DNA of 64,000 nucleotides, taken from assembly GCF_042767895.1 (NCBI RefSeq), contig NC_091589.1:19331712-19395711 (forward strand), given 5' to 3'. Of the stretch, positions 40,277-54,165 are shown in pieces (positions within the stretch are counted from its first letter, which is position 1; each line of letters starts with the position of its first letter). Both the position numbers and the translations under genes were made by a program. Below the pieces are notes generated by a model. It saw only the letters and a list, made by a program, of their open reading frames with translations, had not been told where the DNA came from and did no database searches. The DNA is from Penaeus vannamei (taxonomy: Eukaryota > Arthropoda > Malacostraca > Decapoda > Penaeidae).

Positions 40277-41710
40277 CCCATCAATAATGAGGGTAATAAT
40301 GATAATCATGCGAGTAATTAGGACAATAATTATGATAAAAATTATATAATGATAGTTATAATGATGATTTGCCTAATAATTGCGATAATAAGAATACTCA
40401 ACAATATTCTAATGATTTTCCTACTAATAACACTAATAATAACGACAATGATAGAAATACAAATAAAATTAAATATATCCCGGCCATTATTGTTATTATA
40501 ATCATTATCATTATTGTTATTATCTCAAGAATTATCATTATTGTCAATATCATTATTAAAATCATTATAATGATGAAAATGACATTAATGATTAAGATAA
40601 TGATTATTATAATGACTATATTAAGGGTAATTAGGGCAATAATGACAGTAATGATAATAATGATGATGATAATGACAATAATGATGATAATTATCATTAT
40701 AAAGCCCATCTATAATGAGAAAAAGGCTAAAAGGAGAAAAACCCAAAAATCGAAAAACCGACGAAATCTAGGAAAATACAGCCTTCTGTGGGATGAGTCG
40801 AAAACCCCCCTTTTTCCAGTTTAAATGATGATTATGATGATTTTACCATTAATTCTGCTAATTAGGATGATTTTGATGATAACCCCATCAATAATGACAA
40901 TAATGACGATAATAATGGTAATTATGAGAGTAATTTGGACAATAATTATGATAATAATTATACAATGATACTTATAATGATGATTTGCGTAATAATTGCA
41001 ATAATAGCAATAATCAACACAATTCTAATAATTTTCTACTAATAACACTAATAATAACGACAATAATAACAGAAATGATAATAAAAGTAATTATAACACG
41101 GCTATTATTGTTATTATAATAAATTTTATTGTTGTTATTCTTTCTAGAATTATCATTATTGCCATTATCATTATTAAAATCATTATAATAATGAAAATGA
41201 CATTAATAATTAAGATAATGATTATTATAATGACTATATTAAGGGTAATTAGGGCAATAATCACAGTAATGATAATAATGATGATGATAATGACAATAAT
41301 GATGATAATTATCATTATAAAGCCCATCTATAATGAGAAAAAGGCTAAAAGGAGAAAAATCCCAAAAGTCGAAAAACCGGCGAAATCTAGCAAAATACAG
41401 CCTTCTGAGAGATGAGTCGAAAACCCCCCTTTTTCCAGTTTAAATGATGATTATGATGATTTTAGCAATAATTCTACTAATTAGGATGATTTTGATGATA
41501 ACCCCATCAATAATGACGGTAATAATGATAATCATGCGAGTAATTAGGACAATAATTATGATAAAAATTATATAATGATAGTTATAATGATGATTTGCCT
41601 AATAATTGCGATAATAAGAATACTCAACAATATTCTAATGATTTTCCTACTAATAACACTAATAATAACGACAATGATAGAAATAAAAACAAAATTAAAT
41701 ATATCCCGTC

Positions 41711-41758
41711 CATTATTGTTATTATAATCATTATCATTATTGTTATTATAATCATTAT
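41711..41758 (+). repeat. 24-bp tandem duplication private to one HOR copy
   Basis: CATTATTGTTATTATAATCA + TTAT is present twice (41711-41734, 41735-41758). The other type A monomers have it once. It accounts for the longer 1251-bp spacing between the A markers at 41597 and 42848. Confidence 0.9.
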
Positions 41759-43500
41759 CATTATTGTTATTATCTCAAGAATTATCATTATTGTCAATAT
41801 CATTATTAAAATCATTATAATGATGAAAATGACATTAATAATTTAGATAATGATTATTATAATGACTATATTAAGGGTAATTAGGGCAATAATTACAGTA
41901 ATGATAATAATGATGATGATAATGACAATAATGATGATAATTATCATTATAAAGCCCATCTATAATGAGAAAAAGGCTAAAAGGAGAAAAATCCAAAAAG
42001 TCGAAAAACCGGCGAAATCTAGCAAAATACAGCCTTCTGAGAGATGACTCGAAAACCACCATTTTTCCAGTTTAAATGATGATTATGATGATTTTACCAT
42101 TAATTCTGCTAATTAGGATGATTTTGATGATAACTCCATCAATAATGACAATAATGACGATAATAATGGTAATTATGAGAGTAATTTGGACAATAATTAT
42201 GATAATAATTATACAATGATACATATAATGATGATTTCCGTAATAATTGCAATAATAGCAATAATCAACACAATTCTAATAATTTCCTACTAATAACACT
42301 AATGATAACGACAATGATAACAGAAATAATAATAAAAGTAATTAAAACACGGCTATTATTGTTATTATAATAAATTTTATTGTTGTTATTCTTTCTAGAA
42401 TTATCATTATTGCCATTATCATTATTAAAATCATTATAATAATGAAAATGACATTAATAATTAAGATAATGATTATTATAATGACTATATTAAGGGTAAT
42501 TAGGGCAATAATCACAGTAATGATAATAATGATGATGATAATGACAATAATGATGATAATTATCATTATAAAGCCCATCTATAATGAGAAAAAGGCTAAA
42601 AGGAGAAAAATCCCAAAAGTCGAAAAACCGGCGAAATCTAGCAAAATACAGCCTTCTGAGAGATGAGTCGAAAACCCCCCTTTTTCCAGTTTAAATGATG
42701 ATTATGATGATTTTAGCAATAATTCTACTAATTAGGATGATTTTGATGATAACCCCATCAATAATGACGGTAATAATGATAATCATGCGAGTAATTAGGA
42801 CAATAATTATGATAAAAATTATATAATGATAGTTATAATGATGATTTGCCTAATAATTGCGATAATAAGAATACTCAACAATATTCTAATGATTTTCCTA
42901 CTAATAACACTAATAATAACGACAATGATAGAAATAAAAATAAAATTAAATATATCCCGGCCATTATTGTTATTATAATCATTATCATTATTGTTATTAT
43001 CTCAAGAATTATCATTATTGTCAATATCATTATTAAAATCATTATAATGATGAAAATGACATTAATAATTTAGATAATGATTATTATAATGACTATATTA
43101 AGGGTAATTAGGGCAATAATGACAGTAATGATAATAATGATGATGATAATGACAATAATGATGATAATTATCATTATAAAGCCCATCTATAATGAGAAAA
43201 AGGCTAAAAGGAGAAAAATCCAAATAGTCGAAAAACCGGCGAAATCTAGCAAAATACAGCCTTATGAGAGATGACTCGAAAACCCCCCTTTTTCCAGTTT
43301 AAATGATGATTATGATGATTTTACCATTAATTCTGCTAATTAGGATGATTTTGATGATAACCCCATCAATAATGACAATAATGACGATAATAATGGTAAT
43401 TATGAGAGTAATTTGGACAATAATTATGATAATAATTATACAATGATACTTATAATGATGATTTGCGTAATAATTGCAATAATAGCAATAATCAACACAA

Positions 43501-44000
43501 NNNNNNNNNNNNNNNNNNNNNNNNNNNNNNNNNNNNNNNNNNNNNNNNNNNNNNNNNNNNNNNNNNNNNNNNNNNNNNNNNNNNNNNNNNNNNNNNNNNN
43601 NNNNNNNNNNNNNNNNNNNNNNNNNNNNNNNNNNNNNNNNNNNNNNNNNNNNNNNNNNNNNNNNNNNNNNNNNNNNNNNNNNNNNNNNNNNNNNNNNNNN
43701 NNNNNNNNNNNNNNNNNNNNNNNNNNNNNNNNNNNNNNNNNNNNNNNNNNNNNNNNNNNNNNNNNNNNNNNNNNNNNNNNNNNNNNNNNNNNNNNNNNNN
43801 NNNNNNNNNNNNNNNNNNNNNNNNNNNNNNNNNNNNNNNNNNNNNNNNNNNNNNNNNNNNNNNNNNNNNNNNNNNNNNNNNNNNNNNNNNNNNNNNNNNN
43901 NNNNNNNNNNNNNNNNNNNNNNNNNNNNNNNNNNNNNNNNNNNNNNNNNNNNNNNNNNNNNNNNNNNNNNNNNNNNNNNNNNNNNNNNNNNNNNNNNNNN
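43501..44000. other. Assembly gap, exactly 500 N, inside the higher-order repeat
   Basis: The sequence stops in a type B monomer after CAATAATCAACACAA and resumes in the module at AGCCTTCTGAGAGATGAGTC. The matching points in the intact B monomer are 42273 and 42650, so a regular array would need only about 375 bp here. Confidence 0.98.
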
Positions 44001-47000
44001 AGCCTTCTGAGAGATGAGTCGAAATCCCCCCTTTTTCCAGTTTAAATGATGATTATGATGATTTTAGCAATAATTCTACTAATTAGGATGATTTTGATGA
44101 TAACCCCATCAATAATGACGGTAATAATGATAATCATGCGAGTAATTAGGACAATAATTATGATAAAAATTATATAATGATAGTTATAATGATGATTTGC
44201 CTAATAATTGCGATAATAAGAATACTCAACAATATTCTAATGATTTTCCTACTAATAACACTAATAATAACGACAATGATAGAAATAAAAATAAAATTAA
44301 ATATATCCCGGCCATTATTGTTATTATAATCATTATCATTATTGTTATTATCTCAAGAATTATCATTATTGTCAATATCATTATTAAAATCATTATAATG
44401 ATGAAAATGACATTAATAATTTAGATAATGATTATTATAATGACTATATTAAGGGTAATTAGGGCTATAATCACAGTAATGATAATAATGATGATGATAA
44501 TGACAATAATGATGATAATTATCATTATAAAGCCCATCTATAATGAGAAAAAGGCTAAAAGGAGAAAAATCCAAAAAGTCGAAAAACCGGCGAAATCTAG
44601 CAAAATACAGCCTTCTGAGAGATGACTCGAAAACCCCCCTTTTTCAGTTTAAATGGTGATTTTGATGATTTTACCATTAATTCTGCTAATTAGGATGATT
44701 TTGATGATAACCCCATCAATAATGACAATAATGACGATAATAATGGTAATTATGAGAGTAATTTGGACAATAATTATGATAATAATTATACAATGATACT
44801 TATAATGATGATTTGCGTAATAATTGTAATAATAGCAATAATCAACACAATTCTAATAATTTCCTACTAATAACACTAATAATAACGACAATGATAACAG
44901 AAATAATAATAAAAGTAATTATAACACGGCTATTATTGTTATTATAATAAATTTTATTGTTGTTATTCTTTCTAGAATTATCATTATTGCCATTATCATT
45001 ATCAAAATCATTATCATAATGAAAATGACATTAATAATGAAGATAATGATTATTATAATGACTATATTAAGGGTAATTAGGGCAATAATCACAGTAATGA
45101 TAATAATGATGATGATAATGACAAAAATGATGATAATCATCATTATAAAGCCCATCTATAATGAGAAAAAGGCTAAAAGGAGAAAAATCTCAAAAGTCGA
45201 AAAACCGGCGAAATCTAGCAAAATACAGCCTTTGAGAGATGACTCGAAAACCCCCCTTTTTCCAGTTTAAATGATGATTATGATGATTTTAGCAATAATT
45301 CTACTAATTAGTATGATTTTGATGATAACCCCATCAATAATGACGGTAATAATGATAATCATGCGAGTAATTAGGACAATAATTATGATAAAAATTATAT
45401 AATGATAGTTATAATGATGATTTGCCTAATAATTGCGATAATAAGAATACTCAACAATATTCTAATGATTTTCCTACTAATAACACTAATAATACCGACA
45501 ATGATAGAAATGAAAATAAAATTAAATATATCCCGGCCATTATTGTTATTATAATCATTATCATTATTGTTATTATCTCAAGAATTATCATTATTGTCAA
45601 TATCATTATTAAAATCATTATAATGATGAAAATGACATTAATAATTTAGATAATGATTATTATAATGACTATATTAAGGGGAATTAGGGCAATAATGACA
45701 GTAATGATAATAATGATGATGATAATGACAATAATGATGATAATTATCATTATGAAGCCCATCTATAATGAGAAAAGGGCTAAAAGGAGAAAAATCCCAA
45801 AAGTCGAAAAACCGGCGAAATCTAGCAAAATACAGCCTTCTGAGAGATGAGTCGAAAACCCCCCTTTTTCCAGTTTAAATGATGATTATGATGATTTTAG
45901 CAATAATTCTACTAATTAGGATGATTTTGATGATAACCCCATCAATAATGACGGTAATAATGATAATCATGCGAGTAATTAGGACAATAATTATGATAAA
46001 AATTATATAATGATAGTTATAATGATGATTTGCCTAATAATTGCGATAATAAGAATACTCAACAATATTCTAATGATTTTCCTACTAATAACACTAATAA
46101 TAACGACAATGATAGAAATAAAAACAAAATTAAATATATCCCGGCCATTATTGTTATTATAATCATTATCATTATTGTTATTATCTCAAGAATTATCATT
46201 ATTGTCAATATCATTATTAAAATCATTATAATGATGAAAATGACATTAATAATTTAGATAATGATTATTATAATGACTATATTAAGGGTAATTAGGGCTA
46301 TAATCACAGTAATGATAATAATGATGATGATAATGACAATAATACAGCCTTCATCATTATAAAGCCCATCTATAATGAGAAAAAGGCTAAAAGGAGAAAA
46401 ATCCAAAAAGTCGAAAAACCGGCGAAATCTAGCAAAATACAGCCTTCTGAGAGATGACTCGAAAACCCCCCTTTTTCCAGTTTAAATGATGATTATGATG
46501 ATTTTACCATTAATTATGCTAATTAGGATGATTTTGATGATAACCCCATCAATAATGACAATAATGACGATAATAATGGTAATTATGAGAGTAATTTGGA
46601 CAATAATTATGATAATAATTATACAATGATACTTATAATGATGATTTGCGTAATAATTGCAATAATAGCAATAATCAACACAATTCTAATAATTTCCTAC
46701 TAATAACACTAATAATAACGACAATGATAACAGAAATAATAATAAAAGTAATTATAACACGGCTATTATTGTTATTATAATAAATTTTTTTGTTGTTATT
46801 CTTTCTAGAATTATCATTATTGCCATTATCATTATTAAAATCATTATAATAATGAAAATGACATTAATAATTAAGATAATGATTATTATAATGACTATAT
46901 TAAGGGTAATTAGGGCAATAATCACAGTAATGATAATAATGATGATGACAATGACAATAATGATGATAATTATCATTATAAAGCCCATCTATAATGAGAA

Positions 47001-47330
47001 AAAGGCTAAAAGGAGAAAAATCCCAAAAGTCGAAAACCGGCGAAATCTAGCAAAATACAGCCTTCTGAGAGATGAGTCGATAACCCCCCTTTTTCCAGTT
47101 TAAATGATGATTATGATGATTTTAGCAATAATTCTACTAATTAGGATGATTTTGATGATAACCCCATCAATAATGACAATAATGACGATAATAATGGTAA
47201 TTATGAGAGTAATTTGGACAATAATTATGATAATAATTATACAATGATACTTATAATGATGATTTGCGTAATAATTGCAATAATAGCAATAATCAAGACA
47301 ATTCTAATAATTTCCTACTAATAACACTAA

Positions 47331-50300
47331 TTATGATGATAATGATAATAATAATGATAATAATAATAAAATGATAATTATAATGATAATTTTCATAATC
47401 ACTGCAATAATAGCGATAATAAACTCTAATTAAATATTTTCATACTAATAATGGCAATACAAATTATAATAATATCAGTATTATTGTTATTATAATGAGC
47501 ATTATTGTCAATATCATTTCTAAAATTATCATTATAAAAATAGTTATAATGATGAAAATAACAGTAATAATTAATAATCATTGTAACTGCAATAATGATA
47601 ATGATGATAATGATAACCATGACGATAATGATTATAATGATGATAATCATAAGAATAATGACAATAATAATGATAATTAGGATAAAAATAATCATAGAGT
47701 CCATTTATAATGAAATAATCAAATCCCCAAATTCGAAAAAACGGCAAAATCTAGCGTATTGCAGCCTTCTGGGAGATAGGTCGAAAAAAAACCTTTTTCG
47801 CTTTTAAATGATAATTATGATGATTTTAACATCAATTCAGGTAATTATGATGATTTTCATGATAATTCCTTTATTATCAACAACAATGGTGCTAATTATA
47901 ATGTTAATGACAATAATAACGATGATAATATTAATAAAATGAAAATTTTAATGATAATTTTAGGATTACCGCAATAATAGCAATAATGTACTCTATTCTA
48001 ATATTTTTCATACTAATAATGACAATAGAAATAATAATAATATCATTATTATTGTTATTATAATTACTATTATTGTCATTATTATTTCTAAAATTATCAT
48101 TATTGTTATTATCCTTATAAAAATAGTTACAGTGATGGAAATGACAGTAATAATTAGCATAATATTCATTATAACTGCAATAATGATAATGATAATAATG
48201 ATAATCATTAGATAATGATTATAATGATGATAATCATAAGAATAATGACAGTAATGATGATAATTATGATAATAATAATCATACAGTCTATATATGAGGA
48301 TATAAAGGCGAAAACTAATTATGATGATTTTAATTATGATTATGGTAATTATGATGATTTTCATAATTCCTACATTATTAACAATAATGATGATAATTAT
48401 GATGATAATGACAATAATAATAATGATAATAATAAAATGATAAATATAATGATAATTTTGATAATTACTGCAACAATAGCAATAATGAACTCTATTCTAA
48501 TAATTTTCATACTAATAATGACAAGAGAAAAAATAATAATATCATTATTATTGTTATTATAATGAGTATTATTGTCATTATTATTTCTAAAATTATCATT
48601 ATTGTTATTATCATTACAAAAATAGTTATAATGATGAAAAGGACTAATAATTAGCATAATAATCATAATAGCTGCAATAATGATAGTGATAATAATTATG
48701 ATCATGACGATAATGACTGTAATGATGATAATAACATGAATAATGACATTAATGATGATAATGATGATAATAATCATAGAGCCCATTTATGATGAAATAA
48801 AAGTAATCAAATCCCAAAAGTTGAAAAAACGGCAAAATCTAGGATATTACAGCCTTTAGAGAGAAAGGTAAAAAAAAAACTTTTTCGCTTTTTAATTGAT
48901 AATTATGATGATTTTAACATTAATTCAGGTAACTATGATGATTTTCATGATAATGCCTTTATTATTAACAAAAATGATGATAATTATTATGATAATTATA
49001 ATAATGATGATAATAATAATAAAATGATAATTATAATGATAATTTTGATAATTACTGCAATAATAGCAATAATGAACTCTATTCTAATAATTTTCATACC
49101 AATAATGATTATATAAATAATAATAATATCATTATTATTGTTATTATAATGATTATTATTGTCATTATTATTTCTAAAATTATCATTATTGTTGTTATCA
49201 TTATAAAAATAGTTATAATCATGAAAATGACAGTAATATTTAGCATAATAATTATAACTGCAATAATGATAATGATAATAATGATAATCATGACGATAAT
49301 GACTATAAGAATGATAATCATAAACATAATGACAACAATGATGATAATGATGATAATAATAATCATAGAGTCCATTTATAATGAAATAAAGGATAAAACT
49401 AATCAAATCCCAGAAGTCGAAAAAAAACGCAAAATCTAGCGAACAGAGTCGTTTTGAGAGAAAGGTCGAAAAAAAAAACTTTTTCACTTTTAAACGATAA
49501 TTATGATGATTTTAGCATTAATTCAGGTAATTATGATGATTTTCATGATAATACCTTTATTTCTAAAAAAATGATGATAATTATGATGGGATTGACAATA
49601 ATTATGATAATTATAATAAAATGATAGTTATAATGATAATTTTGATAATTACTGCAATAATAGCAATAATGAACTATATTCTAATAATTTTCATACTAAT
49701 AACGACAATAGAAATAATAATATCATTATCATTGTTATTATAATGATTATTATTGTCATTATTATTTCAAAAAATATTATTATTCTTATTATCATTATAA
49801 AGATAGATTTAATGATGAAAATGACCGTAATAATTAACATAATAATCATTATAAATACAATAATGATAATGATAATAATGATAATCATGACGATAATGAC
49901 AATAATGATGATAATCATAAGAATAATGACAATAATGATGATAATGATGATAATAATCATAGAGTCCATTTATAATGAAATCAAGGCTAAAACTAATAAA
50001 ATTTCAAAAGTCGAAAAAACGGCAAAATCTTGCGCATTACAGCCTTATGAGAGAAAGGTCGAAAAAAACTTTCTCGCTTTTAAATGATAATTATGATGAT
50101 TTTATCAGAAAATCTGGTAATTATAAGATTTTCATGATAATGCTTTTATTAATAACAATAATGATGATAATTATCATGATAATAATAATAATGATGATTA
50201 AAATAAAATGAGAATTATAATGATAATTTAAATAATTACTGCAATAATAGCAATTATGAACTCTATTCTAATAAGTCTCATGCAAATAATGACAATAGAA

Positions 50301-53300
50301 ATAATATTATAGTTATTATAATGAGTATCATTGTCGTTATTATTTTTAAAAGTATCATTATTGTTATTATCATTATGAAAATAGTTATAATGATAAAAAT
50401 GACAGTAATAATTAGCATAATAATCATTATAACTGCAATAATGATAATAATAACGATAATCATGACGATAATGACTATAATGATGATAATCATAAGAATA
50501 ATGACAGTAATGATGATAATGATGATAACAATAATCATAGAGACCATTCATGATGAATAAAGACTAAAACTAATAAAATGCCTAAAGTCGAAAAACCGCA
50601 AAATCTTGCGTATTACAGCCTTGTGAGAGAAAGGTCGAAAAAAAACCTTTCTCGCTTTTAAATGATAATAATGATGAGTTTAACATTAATTCAGGTAAAT
50701 ACTATGATTTTCATGATAATGCCTTTATTATTAACAATAATGATGATAATTATGATGATAATGACAATAATAATGAAGATAATAGTAATAAAATGATAAT
50801 TATAATGATAATTTTGATAATTACTGCAATAATGAACTCTATTCTAATAATTTTCATACAAATTCTGACAATAGATATAATAATATCATTATTATTGTTA
50901 TTATAAAGAGTATTATTGTCATTATTATTTCTAAAATTATCATTATTCTTATTATCCTTATAGAAATAGTTATAATGATGAAAATGGCAGTATTGATTAA
51001 CATAATAATCATTATAACTACAATAATGATAATGATAATAATGATAATCATGACGATAATGACAATAATGATGACAATCATTAAAATAATGACAATTAGG
51101 ATGATAATAGTTATAATAATAATCATAGCGTCCATATATAATGAAAAAAGGCTAAAACAAATAAAATGCCAAAATTCGAAAATCCGCAAAATCTACCGTA
51201 TTACAGCCTTGTGACAGAAAGGTCGAAAAAAAACCTTTCTCGCTTTTAAATGATAATAATGATTTTAACATGAATTCCGGTAAGTACTATGATTTTCATG
51301 ATAATGCATTTATTATTAACAATAATGAGGATAATTATGATGATAATGACAATAATAATGATGCTAATAAAAATAAAATGTGTATTATAATGATAATTTT
51401 CATAACTACTGCAATAATAGCAATAATGTACTCTATTCTTATAATTTTCATACTAATTAAAATCTAATCAAATCCCATTAGTCGAAAAAACGGCAAAATC
51501 TGCAACCTTTTGAGAGAAAGGTCGAAAAAAAAACTTTTTCGCTTCTAAATGATAATTATGATGATTTTAAAAGGAATTCAGGTAATTATGATGATTTTCA
51601 TGAAAATGCCTTTATTATTAACAATAATGATGATAATTATAATGATAATGACAATAATAATGATGATAATAATAATAAAAGGATAATTATAATGATGATA
51701 ATAATAATAAAATGATAATTACTGCAATAATTGCAATAATGAACTCTAATCTAATAATTCTCATACTAATAATGACAATAGAAATAATGATAATATTATT
51801 ATTGTTATTATAATGATTATTATAGTCATTATTATTTCTAAAACAATTATTATTGTTATTTTCATTATAAAAATAGTTTTAATGATGAAAATGACCGTAA
51901 CAATTAGCATAATAATCATAATAACTGCAATAATGATAATGATAATAATGATAATCATGACGGTAATGACAATAATGATGATAGTCATAAGAATAATGAC
52001 AATAATGATGATAATAATAATCATAGAGTCCACTTATAATGAAATAAAGGCTAAAACTAATAAAATTTCATAAGAGGGAAAGGTCGAAAAAAACTTTTTC
52101 GCTTTTAAATGATAATTATGATGATTTTAACATGAATTCAGGTAATCATCATGATTTTCATGATAATTCCTTTATTATTAACAATAATGATGATAATTAT
52201 GATGATGATGACAATAATAATGATCATAATAATAATAAAAAGATAATTACAATGATAATTTTGATAATTTCTGCAATAATAACAATAATGAACTATTTTC
52301 TAATAATTTTCATACAAATTAAAATCTAATAAAATCACATAAGTCGAAAAAACGGCAAAATCTGCAGCCTTTTGAGAGAAAGTTCGAAAAAAAAAACTTT
52401 TTCGCTTCTAAATGATAATTATACTGATTTTGACAGGAATTCAGGTAATTATGATGATTTTCATGATAATTCCTTTATTATTAACAATAATGATGATAAT
52501 TATGATGATAATGACAATAATAATGATGATGATAATAATAAAATGATAATTATAATGATAATTTTGATAATTACTGCAATAATAGCAATAATGAACTCTA
52601 TTCTAATAATTTCCATACAAATTCTGACAATAGAAATAATAATAATATCATTAGTATTGTTATTATAAGGAGTATTATTGTCATTATTATTTCTAAAATT
52701 ATCATTATTCTTATTATCCTTATAAAAATAGTTATAATGATGTAAATGGCAGTATTAATTAACATAATAACCATTAAAACTACAGTAATGATAATGATAA
52801 TAATGATAATCATGACGATAATGACAATAATGATGATAATCATAAGAATAATGAAAATAAGGATGATAATAAAGATAAAAATAATCATAGCGTCCATTTA
52901 TATTGAAATAAAGGTTAAAACTAATAAAATCCCATAAGTCGAAAAAAACGGTAAAATTTAGCGTTTTTTCGCTTTTAAATGATAATTATGATGATTTCAA
53001 TTTAATTCAGGTAATTATGATGATTTTCATGAAAATGCCTTTATTATTAACAAAAATGAGGATAATTATGATGATAATGATAATAATAATGATAATAATA
53101 ATAATAAGATGCTAATTATAATGATAATTTTGATAATTACTGCAATAATAGCAATAATGAACTCTATTCTAATAATTTTCATACTAATAATGACAATAGA
53201 AATAATATTATTGTTATTATAATGAGTATTAATGTCATTATTATTTTTAAAAATATCATTATTGTTATTTTCATTATAAAAATAGTTATTATGATAAAAA

Positions 53301-53861
53301 TAACTAATAATTAGCATAATAATCATTATAACTGTAATAATAATAGTGATAATAACGATAATCATGACTATAATGATGATAATCATAAGAATAATGACTA
53401 TAATGATGATAATCATAAGAATAATGACTATAATGATGATAATCATAAGAATAATGACAGTGATGATGATAATAATGATAATGATAATCATAGAGACAAT
53501 TTATAATGAATAAAGGCTAAAACTAATAAAATCCCATAAGTCGAAAAACCGCAAAATCTTGCGTATTTTAGCCTTGTGAGAGAAAGGTCGAAAAAGACCT
53601 TTCTCGCTTTTAAATTATAATAATGATGATTTTAACATTAATTCAGGTAGTTACTATGATTTTCATGATAATGCCTTTATTATAAACAATAATGAGGCTA
53701 ATTATGATTATAATGACAAGAACAATGATGATAATAATAATAAAATGATAATTATAATAATAATTTTGATAATTACTGCAATAATAGCAATAATGTACTC
53801 TATTCTAATATTTTTCAAACTAATAATGACAATAAAAATAATAGTAATATCATTATAATAT
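47331..53861 (+). repeat. Family A satellite array, block 4
   Basis: Modules near 47740, 48830, 49425, 50025, 50590, 51175, 51495, 52070, 52355, 52940 and 53540. From about 51 kb, full-length monomers are mixed with short ones of about 300 bp that share one internal deletion (CATACTAATTAAAATCTAAT). The first 2.6 kb are paralogous to 25258-27880. A 30-bp unit (ATGACTATAATGATGATAAT + CATAAGAATA) is repeated three times at 53364-53453. The block ends at X copy 2. Confidence 0.93.
53364..53453 (+). repeat. 30-bp minisatellite, 3 copies
   Basis: Units at 53364-53393, 53394-53423 and 53424-53453 are identical. Neighbouring monomers have one copy, so this is a recent local expansion. Confidence 0.9.
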
Positions 53862-54165
53862 CAGAATTCTATGATTTTTTTTTTCTTTGAAACACTTCCA
53901 CGCTCAGCATACGCTATCTCTCTTTTCAAATCTACATTCCTACACATCCAACATTTAGTACATGCATCCTGTACTTGCCTTCCACCCTTTTTTACACAAC
54001 GCCTACACCCACTTACGCAACATACACGGTTCCCGAACCTACTGGAATCTTACATCTGTTCACTGCGGACGAATCTTTTCCCTTGAGCAAACACTCCATA
54101 TTCGCGGTTGAGCCCGGACTCAACGAGACAACTTAAGTCTACTGGGTCTACGCCCCACTACAATT
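53862..54165. repeat. Element X copy 2
   Basis: 304 bp, beginning AGAATTCTATGATTTTT and ending CCCACTACAATT. It lacks the LTR-like insertion found in copy 1 (it reads CTACACATCCAACATTTAG across the site) and lacks the 30-bp segment seen at 17488-17517. A near-perfect dyad around GAGCCCGGACTC lies at 54106-54125. The flanking satellite is missing most of one monomer, so X replaced or deleted satellite. It joins satellite on the right at ATTTAGATTT, at the same point as copy 3. Confidence 0.85.

Larger units (their letters stand above)
40277..47330 (+). repeat. Family C higher-order repeat (A-B dimers, ~1.23 kb)
   Basis: Two monomer types alternate. Type A has TTTGCCTAATAATTGCGATA and ATATCCCGGCC. 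Type B has TTTGCGTAATAATTGCAATA and AACACGGCTATTATTG. The marker GCSTAATAATTGC falls at A 40371, B 40987, A 41597, B 42238, A 42848, B 43464, gap, A 44199, B 44814, A 45424, A 46032, B 46648, B 47267. The dimer period is about 1226 bp, or 1251 where indels add. Copies of one type are almost identical, so the dimer spread recently. The alternation breaks twice (A-A near 45.4-46.0 kb, B-B at the end). The array ends in a truncated B monomer at about 47330. Confidence 0.94.

Noticed and set aside
40277..47330. CRISPR-like or bacterial repeat array
   Set aside because: Repeats are hundreds of bases long, contiguous and without unique spacers, and the window is clearly eukaryotic.
53862..54165. 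Element X as a tRNA-derived SINE
   Set aside because: No convincing A and B boxes, no poly(A) or short-repeat tail, and no target duplication at the junctions that are visible.
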